Below, one piece after another: positions 1 to 13,400 of a DNA stretch of 64,000 nucleotides. Origin of the DNA: Glandiceps talaboti (lineage: Eukaryota; Hemichordata; Enteropneusta; Spengelidae). Position numbers and translations under genes: made by a program. Position 1 is the first letter of the stretch; the number at the start of each line of letters is the position of its first letter. Under the pieces are notes generated by a model that was not told where the DNA came from, made no database searches, and was given only the letters and a program-made list of their open reading frames with translations. The DNA is taken from NCBI RefSeq assembly GCF_964340395.1, contig NC_135564.1:15519457-15583456 (forward strand), in the 5' to 3' direction.

Positions 1-89
1 ACGCGATTTTTGTTAATTCTCAAAAAACCTGTCAGTCAGTTTACTATATATGGCCGTTACTATTCCTTTATATGATACTTTGGCGCAAG

Positions 90-228
90 TGTGTGTGTGT
101 GGGGGGGGGGATGTCATTTGTCACTGACTACCCCACAAATCTGGTATGTCATTGACTATCCCACGCATCTAGTATGTCACTGACTACCCCACGCATCTAG
201 TATGTCACTGACTACCCCACGCATCTGT
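90..228. repeat. TG/G run followed by 28-bp minisatellite, about 4 copies
   Basis: A short (TG)n and a G10 run are followed by tandem copies of a unit that reads TATGTCACTGACTACCCCAC plus GCATCTAG. Copies start near 111, 146, 174 and 202; the last three are spaced exactly 28 bp apart. The rest of 229-1438 holds no recognisable gene. It could contain intron or upstream exons of the NLR gene that I cannot identify. Confidence 0.8.
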
Positions 229-1438
229 TTGTCAAGATTGGCTCTGCAAGTTGTCTTCACTGAAGTAGGGTTGGTTATTTTTGTGCTTCCCCACGGATCT
301 GCAGATTTTATGACTACAAAAAAGACCGACGCGGGCATTGCACGTAAAGTGATGCGCTTGCTGACCATAACAATCATATTAATTTCTTTCTTTTTCTGGC
401 CTAATATGAGAACTTTTTTTGATAACAAATCAAAGTTAGATACATTGATGTACATATAAATAAATGACAAACTCTGGCTATGCAAGGTATGGAATTTATT
501 GTTTGATTAATGACTGTTATTGACATTCATCTTACATCAAATTAAAACATGTTCGAACTAATGTACACACCTGTATGCGATTCTTGAGATTTAAACTTGT
601 CAGCGAGAAAAAATATCAAACCATAAGTTCGTCACACCTTCAAGATCTATTTATCAAAATAGAACTACCATCAACAGAAATACTAATCCTTTAAAACCAC
701 ACAGACACACAACTATTTTGACTGAGTGGTTTAGGATGAGGTGATGAGTCTGTGATTCCGAAGCAATGTTATGATTACCATAACTACAGTACTGTGCGCA
801 CATGGAAGCTCAGATAAAGAGTTTCATAACCCTCCTTTCGGGAGAAGAGCCCTCAGCTGGGAAATAGGGCAACTGAATGAAAACCTGTGATATCTATAAT
901 TTTAATTTTAAATTGTGTGTTTACGATATATCCATAATTCCTACGTCGGATATACCTATCTGAGCGTTTCATAACAATAGAAAACAGACATTTTGTAAAG
1001 GAAATCTAAATACTTTAGTGGATTGATGTAAATCCAGTTGTATTAAATATATTACGTATAATGCAGTACCGTTAGATATCACTTTTTGAAACATAATGAA
1101 TTTCCACGTCACAGATATGGTAGTCCAAATATATGCGATGCTTCTAATTGAAAATAGAATAAAGTCATGTGATTTTACCAATAGCAGTGCTCTATACAGG
1201 TGTATTGAAAATTAATATACGTGGTTATAAACAAGACATATTACGGCTCAAAGGATCAACGTTTGAATGAAAGAGTGAAAACTATGGGGATACAAGTTCG
1301 CTTCACAAATGTTTTAGTATGTAGTACATTCAACTGGGTCAACAATATCGTAAACTGAATGGAATATTTAAAAAAAAAAAAGACAACGTAAGTGACGTGT
1401 TCACATGTAAACATAGCAAATTGTGTGATTTATTGCAG

Positions 1439-4353
1439 ATCTTGGTGTGATGGAAGCTGCTAACATATGTGAAAAGGAACTACGACAATATTATGAGAAT
1501 CACTATGCTGAAATCTATCCCCTGCCTTTCTGTGAGGACACGTTGAAACTAGACGATATATATACATCTCTGACCTTAGAAATGGAATCAGGTAAACAGC
1601 ACTTTGAGAGAGAAGAACTTTTTGCAGAAAATAACGACAGTAAAAATCCGACAAGAATACTGGTAGAGGGTGATCCTGGATACGGAAAGTCTACGTTTTG
1701 TAAGAAATTAGCATATGATTGGTCAAGAGGAAAATGTGACTTTCTAAAACAATTTAAATTACTTTTTTGCATAGAATTGAAATCTGTAGAATCATCTCTT
1801 TGGGATTCGCTCGTTGATACAATAGGCCTCCTTCCAACAGATACTAAAGTTAATAGGGATAATTTGTTACAGTACATCCAAGGAAATGAAGAGAAAGTGT
1901 GTTTTTTGTTTGATGGATGGGATGAAAAGTCAGAAAGAGTGCAATCAGAAATATATGAAATAATACAGGATAGAATGTTACGTAATTGTAAAGTTGTAGT
2001 AACATCTCGTAAAATACGAGATAATGTGCAAACCACACAAAATGTTCCAAAAACGAAGCGTAATATGCACTTCAACAGAACACTTGCCATAAACGGGTTT
2101 ACTGAGAGTGCATTGATACAATATGTGAAGAGGCACTTTAGGTGTATTGATAAACATCACAAGGCAAATGAACTCCTTGATGGAATTGATAAGTCAAGTA
2201 ACAAAGAAGAATTGTTGAGTCTGTTGACGTGTCCACTAAATGCGTTTCTTGTTTGTATTACTTTTATGTCGACCGATTCTGACATAACAAGCAAGATCAC
2301 AACTTTATATGATCAAATAACCAAACTAATCATTAACAGGTATTGTGAGAAATATGACAAGAATGACCAAAAATCCAGAGATAATATTGACAGACAGTTC
2401 ATGTTTCTTGGGGAATTATCTGCAAGAGCTTTAATTGAAAACGTTGCCAAGTTTGACGATAACGATTTGAAATTGAAAGACAATGAAGACATAGAGAAGA
2501 TGGGATTTCTTTCACGATATGCTCGTGTTAAATTTTCCACTGAACCTGCAGGGTATATCATTAATCACAAATCATTTCAGGAATTCCTAGCGGCAAAATA
2601 CATCGCGTCTTTGTGTCATACAAATTTGGATGAGTTTAAATTCAAAATCAAAAAAGTGTATTGGATGGCTGATTGGGAGCGTGGACCAGTTTTAAGATTT
2701 ATTGCCGGATTATTGAACGAGGATACCAGTATTCTGTTCGACTATTTGAAAGATGCCAGATTTGGAGATCTACTGCCATGCCTTGTCGAAACAGGTTACA
2801 CAGAGGTTCTAGTAAAGTCATTCATTAATGCATTGTGTAAGGACAGTGTTTACATATTTCTAAGCGCACTGTCGCCTCAAGAAATCAACATCAGCCAACA
2901 AGTCTTTGCGCGCCAAGAATTCATGCCAGAGAAGATTACCATATTCATGAAAGATTTGTCAAATATGCACAAGCTTGAAATATACATGCCACTGTTACGT
3001 GATCTAGCTGTGAAAACGACGTCCAAAATTCAATTATGGTTCAACTTCACCTCAAATGTAATGGATTCTGCCATCTCAAAAACAAAGCAGTCACCACCGT
3101 TGAAGTCCGAACATTACTGCAAAGGTCATGAATCAGCAGTTGAACCTGTAAACAGTGACAACAAAGATTGTGATGTTGAGGGAATGAAGTCATTTACGTC
3201 AGAAGACTTCAAGTCAATATTATCAAGAATTCAGCAGGCTGGAATAGAACGTGTATTGAAAGGAATTGATATTACATGTACTTCAGTTACATTTGATGAA
3301 TTTCCACGTATCCTTGATTGTCTTGATAGCAATGACTGGTTGGAGAGTCTGACGCTAAGAAGTCCTAGCCAATCATCTGATGATGAGATATCTTCAGCAC
3401 TGAATAATAGACTTAAGACTTATTCAGAAGTATGGAAAATAAGACGTAGTGAAGACCAGTGGCAGTTTACAGAGTTGACGTTGAGCGTTGGATATCTAGA
3501 AGATACAATTGAGTATAAAAGTTACAGTCCATTACAATCCCGTGACAGTGCGATGTTGTATAACATCTCAGTAGAAGCTTACAATAAGCCGAACTTAATC
3601 AATGATGTATCAGAGTGTCTTCAATCTTACGGTGAAAAGATTAGTAAAATCACTCTCTCTAATTGTCAACTGACCCAGAATGACTATGTGAAACTATGCA
3701 CAAAGATGTCAAACTGTTCGAAACTTAGATCATTGGGATTAAATGGTCCAATGGGAGAAGAAGAGCTGAATGTAGATGACTTTCTCAACCTTGTTGAAAG
3801 TGTAACTAAGTTACCAAGTTTAAACGACCTGTCCCTTGGTGATTGGAGGTTCCCTGATCACTCCGGTAGATGGAAAGATGCCTGGGTAAAGTTCTTCAGT
3901 GATGTCAGGGTACTCTTCTTCAGCCTTGATAATTGTCTACCTTCTAATCGTCCCACATCAAGTAGACTGACACATCCCCTCATCGACGGTCTATGCCAAA
4001 CGATATCAATGTCTAGGAGCAACCCAAGTGACTCTGATATCAGTGGTAAAAGTGTCTCTCATACCGATGGCCTAAGGAAGTCTGGTGATGAGCTGAGTGT
4101 ACCTGGTACAAATGACCCAGGAAACGCTGATACCGATGGTCAAAAGAAACGTTTTCTTCGTTGTCTGTACAGGTTAGTACATCTTTCACGAAACAAACTG
4201 ACCGTAGGTGATGTATTGAAATTGCAGAAAGCTGGATTGCTTGATGACAACAGTAAACATACCGTGACATTGGACAGTTGTACAGTTAACGAAGAAAGTG
4301 CAAACATCTTGAAACACCACAAGTGCCATACTACCCTGAAAATAGAAAACTAA
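1439..4353 (+). CDS. NLR-like NACHT-domain protein, large 3' exon (5' end of gene not identified)
   Basis: NACHT proteins are STAND-class ATPases that act as switches in innate sensing in animals. The exon opens after a splice acceptor (TTTATTGCAG, AG at 1437-1438) and runs open to TAA at 4351. The first ATG is at 1450, but the reading frame is open back to the acceptor, so an upstream exon with a DEATH, CARD or other adaptor domain is likely. Counting from codon 1447: a linker with an IYTSLTLE motif (residues 38-45) of the kind common in invertebrate NLRs; Walker A GDPGYGKST (75-83); Walker B FLFDGWDE (153-160); sensor VVVTSRK (183-189); a winged-helix-like region; and the HKSFQEFLAAKY motif near residue 373 that usually closes the NACHT module. 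The last third has weak leucine-rich-like segments (about 745-800) and no clear LRR array. No frameshift or stop is seen. An AATAAA at 4641 could end the transcript. The NACHT call is firm; ligand and effector are unknown. Confidence 0.85.
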
Positions 4354-5979
4354 TAACAGTATCTCAATACAAGTTGGACTGGCAAGAGAAATAAGCCTAT
4401 TCTCCGTACGTTAGAAATTATATCATTGACTTGCCAATAACCCAGGGCGATGAACACTGTTACACAATATTTTGATGAATTTGTACTGAACACCCTGCAG
4501 GATTTAAAACCCACCCTGGCTATCATAGTGATATGTAATTAAATGAACACAATACGCAAACAAATCAAACCACCTCAATACACAAGTTTAACAGATGAGA
4601 TACCCAATGCATACTATACAAATTACCCAATGCTGGCATTAATAAAGTTTGAATTTGATATTCCTATATGTACAAGTCCATAATAATGAAGCAATGTTAC
4701 GGTACTTCTTATAGACAAAATATCAATATTGCATTAGGAAAGCAAAGGACATGAATAATTTACCAGGTTACTCGCTTGAGCAAACAAAAGAGACACAAAG
4801 ACTCTAGTTACAATAAACACATATTTCTCACGATACCTTTTACTTTAATGGTTTAAATTCCCCACATATGTGCAATGATTTCCCGATACAATTTCTACTC
4901 GTCAGTTTTCCTTTGTTTTGTCGAGTATATTTAAACACTACTCTAGCATTGTGTGTGAACTGCAAGATTACGTACATAGTTAATCAAAGTATTGTATACA
5001 TTACACTAAATGGCTGGCGAGGAGCTAGCACTGTCAATAGCTTTATTATTACAAAGGATGCGTGCACTGTGTGAAATATTGAGTCGTGCATGTAAGGATG
5101 ATGAATTTAAGGCTACATGAAATGTATATCTCCATACCTTCGGTGGGAATTATGTTTTATAGCGCACGTTTTTTTCATTTCCTGATTTGTAACAATATAC
5201 ATTGTATGTAGTTCAAGCCCGAAAGTTTTGTTCTCAAGAATGAAAGACTTATTTTCCGTTATTTTGCTGGAAAATAAAAACGCAAAAATCAGTAAAAGTG
5301 CTTCCAGTCTGGTAATTAGTAAAATTAGTCTTTGAGAACCAGCTGAAGACTGTAAAGTCATACAATTTTCAAGTAGGATAAATATCTAGGTTTATAGTAT
5401 ATTACTTTTAATGGGTGTAACAGCAAAATTACTACATGTTGTATCTTTATTTATATCTTTGGTTTTTCTGTTTTCATATTTGTATTTACTTCACAATTTT
5501 GTATACTTTTGTGACTTTTTTGATATAGTTTTCAGTATTTTCAACTGACATTGTAAATGATTTTGTATTTCCATTTCATATAACAAAATTATTGTTAGTC
5601 TTACCTTGAAATATGTAGAATTGAATAGTGATGGTAGATGTGAATGAATCTAGTTGGTAAAGTCACTCCACATCTTTTTTTATTTGAGCCCATTATAGTT
5701 AAAAGAATTTCTTTAAAATAAATGATTCTATGTTTTTTATCTGATCTGAATGTTTGCTTTTATTGAATTGTTTGATATGAGTGGAGTTATACATGGCTGT
5801 ATAGCAACATTTGTATGTGTTTTAAATGGTAGATTTAGGGATGACATATGCAAATTGCACACACTGACTTTGATAACCCACACACATAGATCTGTATACA
5901 CAGTCACATACATACACATTTGCATACAGACACACACCATGCCAATAAAAATTCGGACACAAACACATATATACATGTG
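4354..5979. other. 3' flank of the NLR gene, no gene seen
   Basis: AT-rich sequence. It contains a possible polyadenylation signal AATAAA at 4641-4646 for the NLR gene. Short open frames here have no protein-like composition or splice context. Confidence 0.5.
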
Positions 5980-6189
5980 CATACATACATACATACATAC
6001 ATACATACATACATACATACATACATACGTACATACGTGCATACATACATACATACATACATACATACATACGTACGTACATACATACGTGCGTACGTAC
6101 GTACGTATGTACGTACATACGTACATACATACATACATACATACATACATACATACACACACACATACATACATACATACATACATACA

Positions 6190-6219
<30 letters not shown>
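5980..6219. repeat. (CATA)n microsatellite with CGTA variants
   Basis: About 240 bp of CATA repeats with interspersed CGTA units in the middle and a short (AC)n. It creates long artificial open frames on both strands (Tyr/Val/Cys/Met or Thr/Tyr/Ile/His repeats). Confidence 0.95.
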
Positions 6220-6220
<1 letters not shown>

Positions 6221-6497
6221 GGTACAAACGGTACACACATATATACATTCACAGATATATATACGCACACACTGTTATGCACACTCAGGTATACAAATTG
6301 GATCTCATTGTAGACACAAATTGATAATGCTGTCTCTAAATGATGAGAAATTTGCCACTGATTCTGAGATGTATCATATGTATCATACAGAATATACAAG
6401 TGTTACAAATCTCTGCAGGGTATGGTGTGGAAAGCGCAAGAGAAATGTGTTGTGATCCAAGTCTATCCAAAGTAGGGTGGGGGTGATAGGTGCGTGC

Positions 6498-6498
6498 A

Positions 6499-6531
<33 letters not shown>

Positions 6532-6532
6532 G
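6498..6532. repeat. (TG)n microsatellite
   Basis: An almost pure TG dinucleotide run of about 35 bp. The flank from 6533 to 7265 shows no gene. Confidence 0.9.
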
Positions 6533-7265
6533 CATGAATGTGCTCTTTGCATATGGGGAGGGGTTGGCTGGTTGTAATTGTACATCACACAATGTCCATG
6601 TAAGATTAAATACTGGTAACAGTCCATTTATCAAATCATACTGTCCTCACTCATTTTTAATCTTTCATTCTCACGATTCACAAACTTTCATTTTTATGGT
6701 ACAATTTAGTCTCCTCGATTAAAGAAACGAGTCAACAGTCATGTTTAAAAACAAATTTCTGTATTGACGTATTCATAATTCACACAAACTTAATCTCAGA
6801 GTAACTGAAAGACAGTACATATTTTCTGTAACTTAAAGTTCATTAGAAACAAATTCATTAAATCATAGTAAACTGGTGTGCTATCTCTGACTCAACTATC
6901 TGTTTTATCACATCACCATGTTTGCTTTGGCTTGTGGCTTGACTCTCAGTTGTACATGTATAGAAACAATGCTATAATGAAAAGAAAACACCTAGAGGAT
7001 GATTTATAAGGCTAACTTCTTGTGGTCAGTCATTGGATGTAAGAGATGCAGAGACTTAAAAGATTTGTGGGTATACTCCAAGAATAGTGTCCATTCTTTG
7101 CGTATGATACAAATCAGGCATGTGCTAAGGAGTCAACTGTCATTCATATACCTAGCATAACATTAACCCTGACTCCCTAGCTTGAATAAAAATGTGTTTG
7201 ATTTTAGGACATATAGTGCCAATGTTGCACATGTTTCATTCATGAAAACTAAATTATCATTTAAG

Positions 7266-7760
7266 GGTCTGTAACTTTATGGTCTTTGGAGCTAAATTTT
7301 AATTAAAGGGACACAGTCTGTAACTTTATGGTCTTTGGAGCTAAATTTTAATTAAAGGGACACAGTCTGTAACTTTATGGTCTTTGGAGCTAAATTTTAA
7401 TTAAAGGGACACAGTCTGTAACTTTATGGTCTTTGGAGCTAAATTTTAATTAAAGGGACACAGTCTGTAACTTTGTGGTCTTCTGTGCTGACTTTTAATT
7501 ATTAAAGGGACACAGTCTGTAACTTTATGGTCTTTGGTGCTAAATTTTGATTAAAGGGACATAGTCTGTAACTTTGTGGTTCTTAGTGGTTACCTGTATA
7601 TCAAACTGAAAAATTATTAATTAAACCATTCGAATAACTAATACATGCTAAACTGTGTCCAGTAGCTGGCAGAATTCTCAACAGGTTTTTTAGTTTGTAT
7701 CATTTATGTCAAATATAGTGTGAGTTTTTGCATGGCAGTTACAGAGTGTGTCCCTTTAAC
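7266..7760. repeat. 49-bp tandem array with an inverted copy of its edge 150 bp downstream
   Basis: The unit begins GTCTGTAACTTTATGGTCTT and ends TTAAAGGGACACA. It recurs at 7267, 7316, 7365, 7414 and 7463, then in slightly altered spacing at 7515 and 7564. At 7737-7760 the inverse motif appears (GTTACAGAGTGTGTCCCTTT), so the whole looks like a foldback or MITE-type element whose left terminal segment expanded in tandem. No protein is encoded. Confidence 0.8.
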
Positions 7761-10120
7761 AGCAAAATAAAGATACCACATTGCAAATAAACAGATGGAT
7801 AGGCAGGCTGTCAAAATCTCAACCTGTTATAATACACATATGAAGTGATACAGTAGCTGGCATCTTACTGCACTGCAGACACCAAAAAAAAAAATAATTT
7901 GAATCTCAAAAAAGATCATTTTGGCAATCTGTCTAGATGATATTACATTGAAAAGAGTTCCATTTAACTGCAGACAATAGTTGTAATCTTCAATAACTGA
8001 TTGCAAAACTACAACTAAAACTAATAAAAAAAAAATTTGTTTGTGACAACAACCTGAAATCAAACTGAGAAGTTAAATACAAACTTACAAAAATAATACA
8101 TTAAAATAACAATTAAAATCAATTTAAAAAAATAATTGTGAAATAATTACACATACTAAAATAAAAAATGTAAAATAAGGCAGAATAGTTGGGATACAAA
8201 CTATGTTATCTTTTACTTGCATTTTGACTGAAAGTGGTATCTATCAAGCATGCTTAATTTAAGTCTGTTCAAAAACTAATGGAAAGACTTGTGTCCCTTG
8301 CAGCACACACTATACGGCTTGAAATATACAAAATGTATGGTACATGAGGGCCTTTCATTGATTCTATTGCCCTCCCATCTACAAAGATACATCCAAGAAT
8401 GAACAAGCCAACAATGATGCCAAGGACTAAATACAGAATGATATCGACTGTTGATATTGATTTCAGACACAAATGTATACACAGCTATGCGAGATGTGTT
8501 GTACATAATATACACACAATGGATGATAGTCCTGGTAAGTTTAGAGAATGAAAATCTGTTCTCAGACAAGAATAGAAGATTTGTATGCGACAGGTAAGTG
8601 CAGTAAGTGAAATGTTACATGTGTTGTCAAAGCGATGTAGTAAACAGATATGCAAAGTGTCTTGTTTTTAAGATTTGAATGAATAATATTAAGTACATGC
8701 CTGTTTGTTTCCATAGCGACCATTTAGAATATTTCTCAAAGATGAAAGAAGAACATAAGAAAAGAGAATGGCAGTAAATAAGCTGAGCACCCTACAACCA
8801 GCAAGAATTGATCTTGACTTCTGCTGAGGTTTTCAGGAAGGTTAAGGAACAGTTGTGTTGTATACGGTATCTGTCTTGTACACTGGTCTGAGAAATGTGA
8901 CTTTGTACACTACTGTAATAATCCCATCAATTCGATCAGATTTTTAAAAATTATGATTTGTTTGTGGTCGAATAATTACCTGATTTATGCAATTTGGCCA
9001 GTCGAATTGCAAGATGCGAGTGACTCAAACATTTTAATCACTTTTCCGCTTTGCCAATCATTCATTTTTATTTAGGATTCATAAAAATAAAGCTCCCCCA
9101 AATGATGGTTATATTTGATGGTCGAAATAAAAATAAATATGTTGATTTTGTTGTGGTCGAAATCCAAGGACTGGAAACATAATTACATTTCTAAGACTCT
9201 GTGGATGGTTGATTTAAAAGAGCAATCAAATTGACAGAATTGTTACAGTAAATGTTTGCACATTGTAATAGCATATACACACACTGGACATGTCTTTTTC
9301 CTGTCATATTTGAATGCATCAAATGTTCCCTACCAATCCATTAATTGACATTTCTTGTCAAGAACAAACCAGTGCATCACAAAACATGAAAGAACACGAC
9401 AGAAGAACATTGGTTGAAATACATAACTTGTGGCATAAAATATTTGTTAATCATATGTCTATTGCCTCAAATGACCATACATCAACCATTTTGTACCAAA
9501 GCAAAAACAAGCCACCTTTTCACCAGTGAAATCTGTACAATATTTTATAAATGGGGACAGGAATGTTGACGTAAACTGTTCTTAATATGTACATGTGTTC
9601 TGTATTTCTGAATAAAATTTTCTCCAGTTGTATTATGAAAAAAAATAACATCCTTGAACAAAACCAGCTTGAATCTTACTGAAATTAATTGGGTATTTTG
9701 ATTTGAAAAAGTTTGAAGGATTTAAACTTCATCACTTAGAATCTTGGCTGGGTTGATCATGGTGATGTCTTCTCTACACACACTTAAGAATATGGTCATA
9801 GTTTAATATGCACCGACTGTGAGTATTCTAGTATTTGGAGGATGCCCATAGGAACAACATGAATCGCAAATGCAGTAAAAGTGTGGTACATATATTGAAC
9901 ATCTGGCTAACATTATTGTTATGGGCTACACATGTGTATGGTGAGATCTCTAACAGGTGTATTCAACCTTAACAATGCATTACTGCCGTACGTCATGTTG
10001 CAAAACCGCAACTCACTTAGTTGAGTTGTAGTTAAGGTTGCGTCAATCAAAATGTGTTTCAGTGTGATTGGCTGATGATTTGAACCATACACATCTCTAC
10101 CTTTCTCATTCAGTCAAATC
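7761..10120. other. gene-poor stretch
   Basis: AT-rich sequence with many A and T runs, and no exon set that joins into a protein. The only item of note is a possible membrane-segment exon on the minus strand near 8310-8441, listed separately. An AATAAA at 9611 on the plus strand has no associated gene. Confidence 0.4.
8310..8441 (-). other. possible orphan exon encoding a membrane segment
   Basis: On the minus strand a possible acceptor (TATCAACAG) is followed by an open frame starting with a strongly hydrophobic stretch, DIILYLVLGIIVGLFILGCI, and then a polar segment ending in YILYISSRI. A possible GT donor follows. The pattern is faintly like the transmembrane region of diacylglycerol lipases, but I see no neighbouring exon, so this may be chance. 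It is unrelated to the flanking NLR and DBR1 genes. Confidence 0.18.
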
Positions 10121-10279
10121 ATGTTGGGTGTAGTCTGTAAGGTATGCCGTGACGGGGCACCCTCACACATTGGCTGATGTGTGAGGGTGCCTCGTCACGG
10201 TGTACGTTACAGACTAAGGTGTGAGAGGAGGCCGGCGAGGGCAAAACGTCATGACATATTTTACAGTCTATGTTGGGTG
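10121..10279. mobile_element. palindromic MITE-like insertion between 9-10-bp direct repeats
   Basis: Left arm 10131-10170 and right arm 10177-10216 pair at 36 of 40 positions around a 6-base loop. A further 54 bp leads to TTACAGTCT(A), which inverts the left terminus TAGTCTGTAA. The element is bounded by ATGTTGGGTG at 10121-10130 and again at 10270-10279. The direct repeats look like a target-site duplication. No coding capacity. A diverged relative lies at about 26765-26875. Confidence 0.65.
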
Positions 10280-10463
10280 CTACTGGCATCACCTTACACA
10301 ATGTGGAGAGTTACCATCTAGTAACAATTTACACCTCTGTTCTAGCTAACGTGTACAGGTGAAATATTTAAATTGTATTCCTAAATATGGGTTGAGAGGA
10401 CATATTAGTCAAGATCAACCAGCAAAGTTTCTAAGCGACATATTTCCTAACTATATTACAATG

Positions 10464-13400
10464 TCAATCATCATCACTTTCATCCTTGGAATCATAGATT
10501 GCTTGATTTCTTCTTTTAAATTTCTTGGCTCCTTTCTGACAGGGTTCGTCTAATTGAGTCCGTTTAATAGAATCATCACTTTGTGAAGTCTCAATCTGTA
10601 TTGGTGAAAACAACTCGTCAGAAAAATCACTAAGTTTTGCTTCAGTGCTTTCCTCTGACGCTGATTTCAGAGTCTGTTCATTGATGATATCATCGTCTTG
10701 AGATTCTTCAGGCGATATGACATCATCATTAGTGTCATCATCGACTGTTTCACTGTCACTTTCATCATCATCATCATCGTCATCATCATCATCATCCAGG
10801 CTTATCTCATCTGGGTTCTCCATCTTATCTGGCAGTGGTTGTCTTTTTTGACTATTGCTAGGGTCGTTTGGGTCTGTTATTCCAATCAGTTCACAGAATG
10901 ATGTAGTTTGTGGGTTAACACAGGCTGTGGGCTGTCTAGCATTTTTTATATTCTTTCCTTGTTGTGGATTAAATGATGGTGCAGTTTTTACAAAATTATT
11001 TGGTAATTTGAAGTCTCCATTCAAGTCCTTTCTGACAACATCTAATTCTTCTTCTGTGACAGCAAAGTCAAATCTGAGAGTGAAAGATAAAATCATCAAA
11101 ACCTCAAACATGTGTTCTGAACCTGTCAGAAGTTATATACTGTCATCCTCATCTTTTGGTTCGCAACCTTCTGTGCACAGATCTAGTCTAGTTCCTATAC
11201 AGTATCGTTATGATTTATACCTTCACTCACAGTCTAGTCAAAGTTGTTACTCGAGAAGTCCTGAGATGCATGAGATGTAATTTCAAATTCATCCACAGTG
11301 ACCCACACAGTCACTAACATCATGTCTTTGTTAATAAATCACAAAATTCTAACCAATTACGCAGTCCCTCATAAAGTTAGTGTTTATTGGGGCAGTTATG
11401 TGAATGTCCAAATATGGTATATTTCTCAGCTCAGGATGCTACAGATACACTGTTTACGTCAGTATGCATGTACCAGATGGAGTTCACCGATTGGATGAAT
11501 AATTTTCTATGCTGATTGAGGGACTTTGACCAGACTGTGGTTAGAAACCACAGATGGCATCCAGACTAGCACAGGTCTGAACTTGTGAAGTCTTGTTATT
11601 TTCTCTGTACTCCATTTTAAACTAGAATAGTGTGTTTGTATTTTGGAATTTGAGATAATATCTGAGTTTCTCTCACCTCTGTTGTAAACCAGGGAAAGGC
11701 ATGTTGGTTGGTTGAGGTGTTGTATTCAGAAGATGATTGGTGGATTTAAGGATAGCCAACCATTCAGCATCATAACTTAATTCTAGCGATGAATCTGTTT
11801 GCTTGGGAATGTCTATAATCTGAAAACACAATAAATACAACAGTAATTATGAATACAGTTAAGATGATGAATCTGAAATTAAAACAAACAACTTCAAATG
11901 TAGATACTGAAATCAGCAAAAAAATCTCTTTAAGGTGTTAGACTACACAAAAGGTGCAGTCACATTTGCATTTCCTTATATATATTTATATTAAACATCA
12001 AATAATCCATGAAACATTTTAGATGTCCCTTGATCTCCTCCATGTGAAGATGCCAGTGAAATGTCTAGATATTTAGGTTTAGTCTTTATTGATGAGTCTG
12101 TAGTTCTCGTAAATCTTATTTTCACAGAAAAGAGGAAAAACTTCTTTTTTCATAACATCATAGATGTCTGAGTCTATAATAATAAGCCATGATTTCAATG
12201 AATAATTATGTGTTTTATTGTCGTATATACTGGTAGATATACAATGAAATTTGTACTGATTTTGCATGTAATGAAGAGTTTACAAAAGTGATAATAATAG
12301 CAGTAATAACATAGAGTGTAGAGGACTCCTAACATGAGATTGATACGTTAACAGAGAACTTATTTTGGTTCATAAGTGCAGACTGCAGTTGGGTAACAGC
12401 TAAACAATGTGCAACTAGAACCTGATTTGATCAAACGGTACCGCTTGTCTGAGTGCATATGTTGGAAAGAATTACGTCCTTTTTAACTATAGTTTCATTC
12501 CTACTTTCTCTCTCAGACAGACATTTCTATCACACATCTTTTGTCAGCAAAAGTTATACTCATGGAACAAAAGTATTAATCATTTAAAAGAAGAACACAT
12601 GAGAAATGAAATGTAATGTATTTTGCAATATTGCAGTATTCTCTTACCTGTAGAAAGTCTCGGCGCGGAAGACACTTGTCAAGTGCTAAAAATTTGGTGA
12701 CCTTTGACCCCTTTCCATCATTCTCCTCTTTGCTATCATCCTAAAGAAATGAAATCAGGGTGAATTAATGATTTTAATTAGATTGGTTGATTTCAGTAGG
12801 AGCGTTTCATTGTGAAAACCTATGGTTTGTCGTTAGTGATGATACAAACTCGTGTGCTCATTTACCTTTGTCATAATTATTTTCTGGCTAATAAGAAATT
12901 GAGAATAAATACAATTGTGAAATATACATCTGCAAGATTTTAAAGTGGCCATATGGATGAGGATCTGGTATTTAGTTTGGATTTTTAATTTATAAAATAA
13001 TGTCATTGTGGCTTCGTATTTGAAAAAAATCGAGGTGAAACAACATTGACAAAGTCTATGTTTGTACTATTGCAATACAAGCTAAAATATGCGTAAAAAG
13101 TTTGTTATTGTACATGTAATAATTGTACACATTAATCATTTATTGAGTTACAAACAAGGACTGTGAAAACCTATGGTTTGTCTTTGGTTATGATAACAAA
13201 CTTGTGAGCTAATTTGTTTATGAGAATAATACAACAAATATTCATACATCTTCAGGCTTAATGAAAGAAAATAGAAAACAGGTGTGTTTTGAGTGATGTA
13301 ATTTTGAGTATGGCATAACCAATAATGTAAGACATTTGTTGCCGTTATTTAGAATGATAAGAAAAGAAATCCTGTGTTTTCAGTTCTAATATGCAAACTT

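Noticed and set aside
1515-2090. 191-codon frame antisense to the NLR exon
   Set aside because: Shadow of the NACHT coding frame; no family resemblance of its own.
5737-6399. Long open frames on both strands (up to 220 codons)
   Set aside because: They are translations of the (CATA)n repeat; the same is true of frames over (AC)n at 14.9 kb, (CT)n at 40.8 kb, (GACA)n at 46.4 kb and (TA)n at 44.2 and 48.6 kb.
10698-11280. Plus-strand frames over the DBR1 last exon
   Set aside because: Shadows of the acidic DBR1 coding region; Ile/Val runs come from the Asp-codon repeat read backwards.
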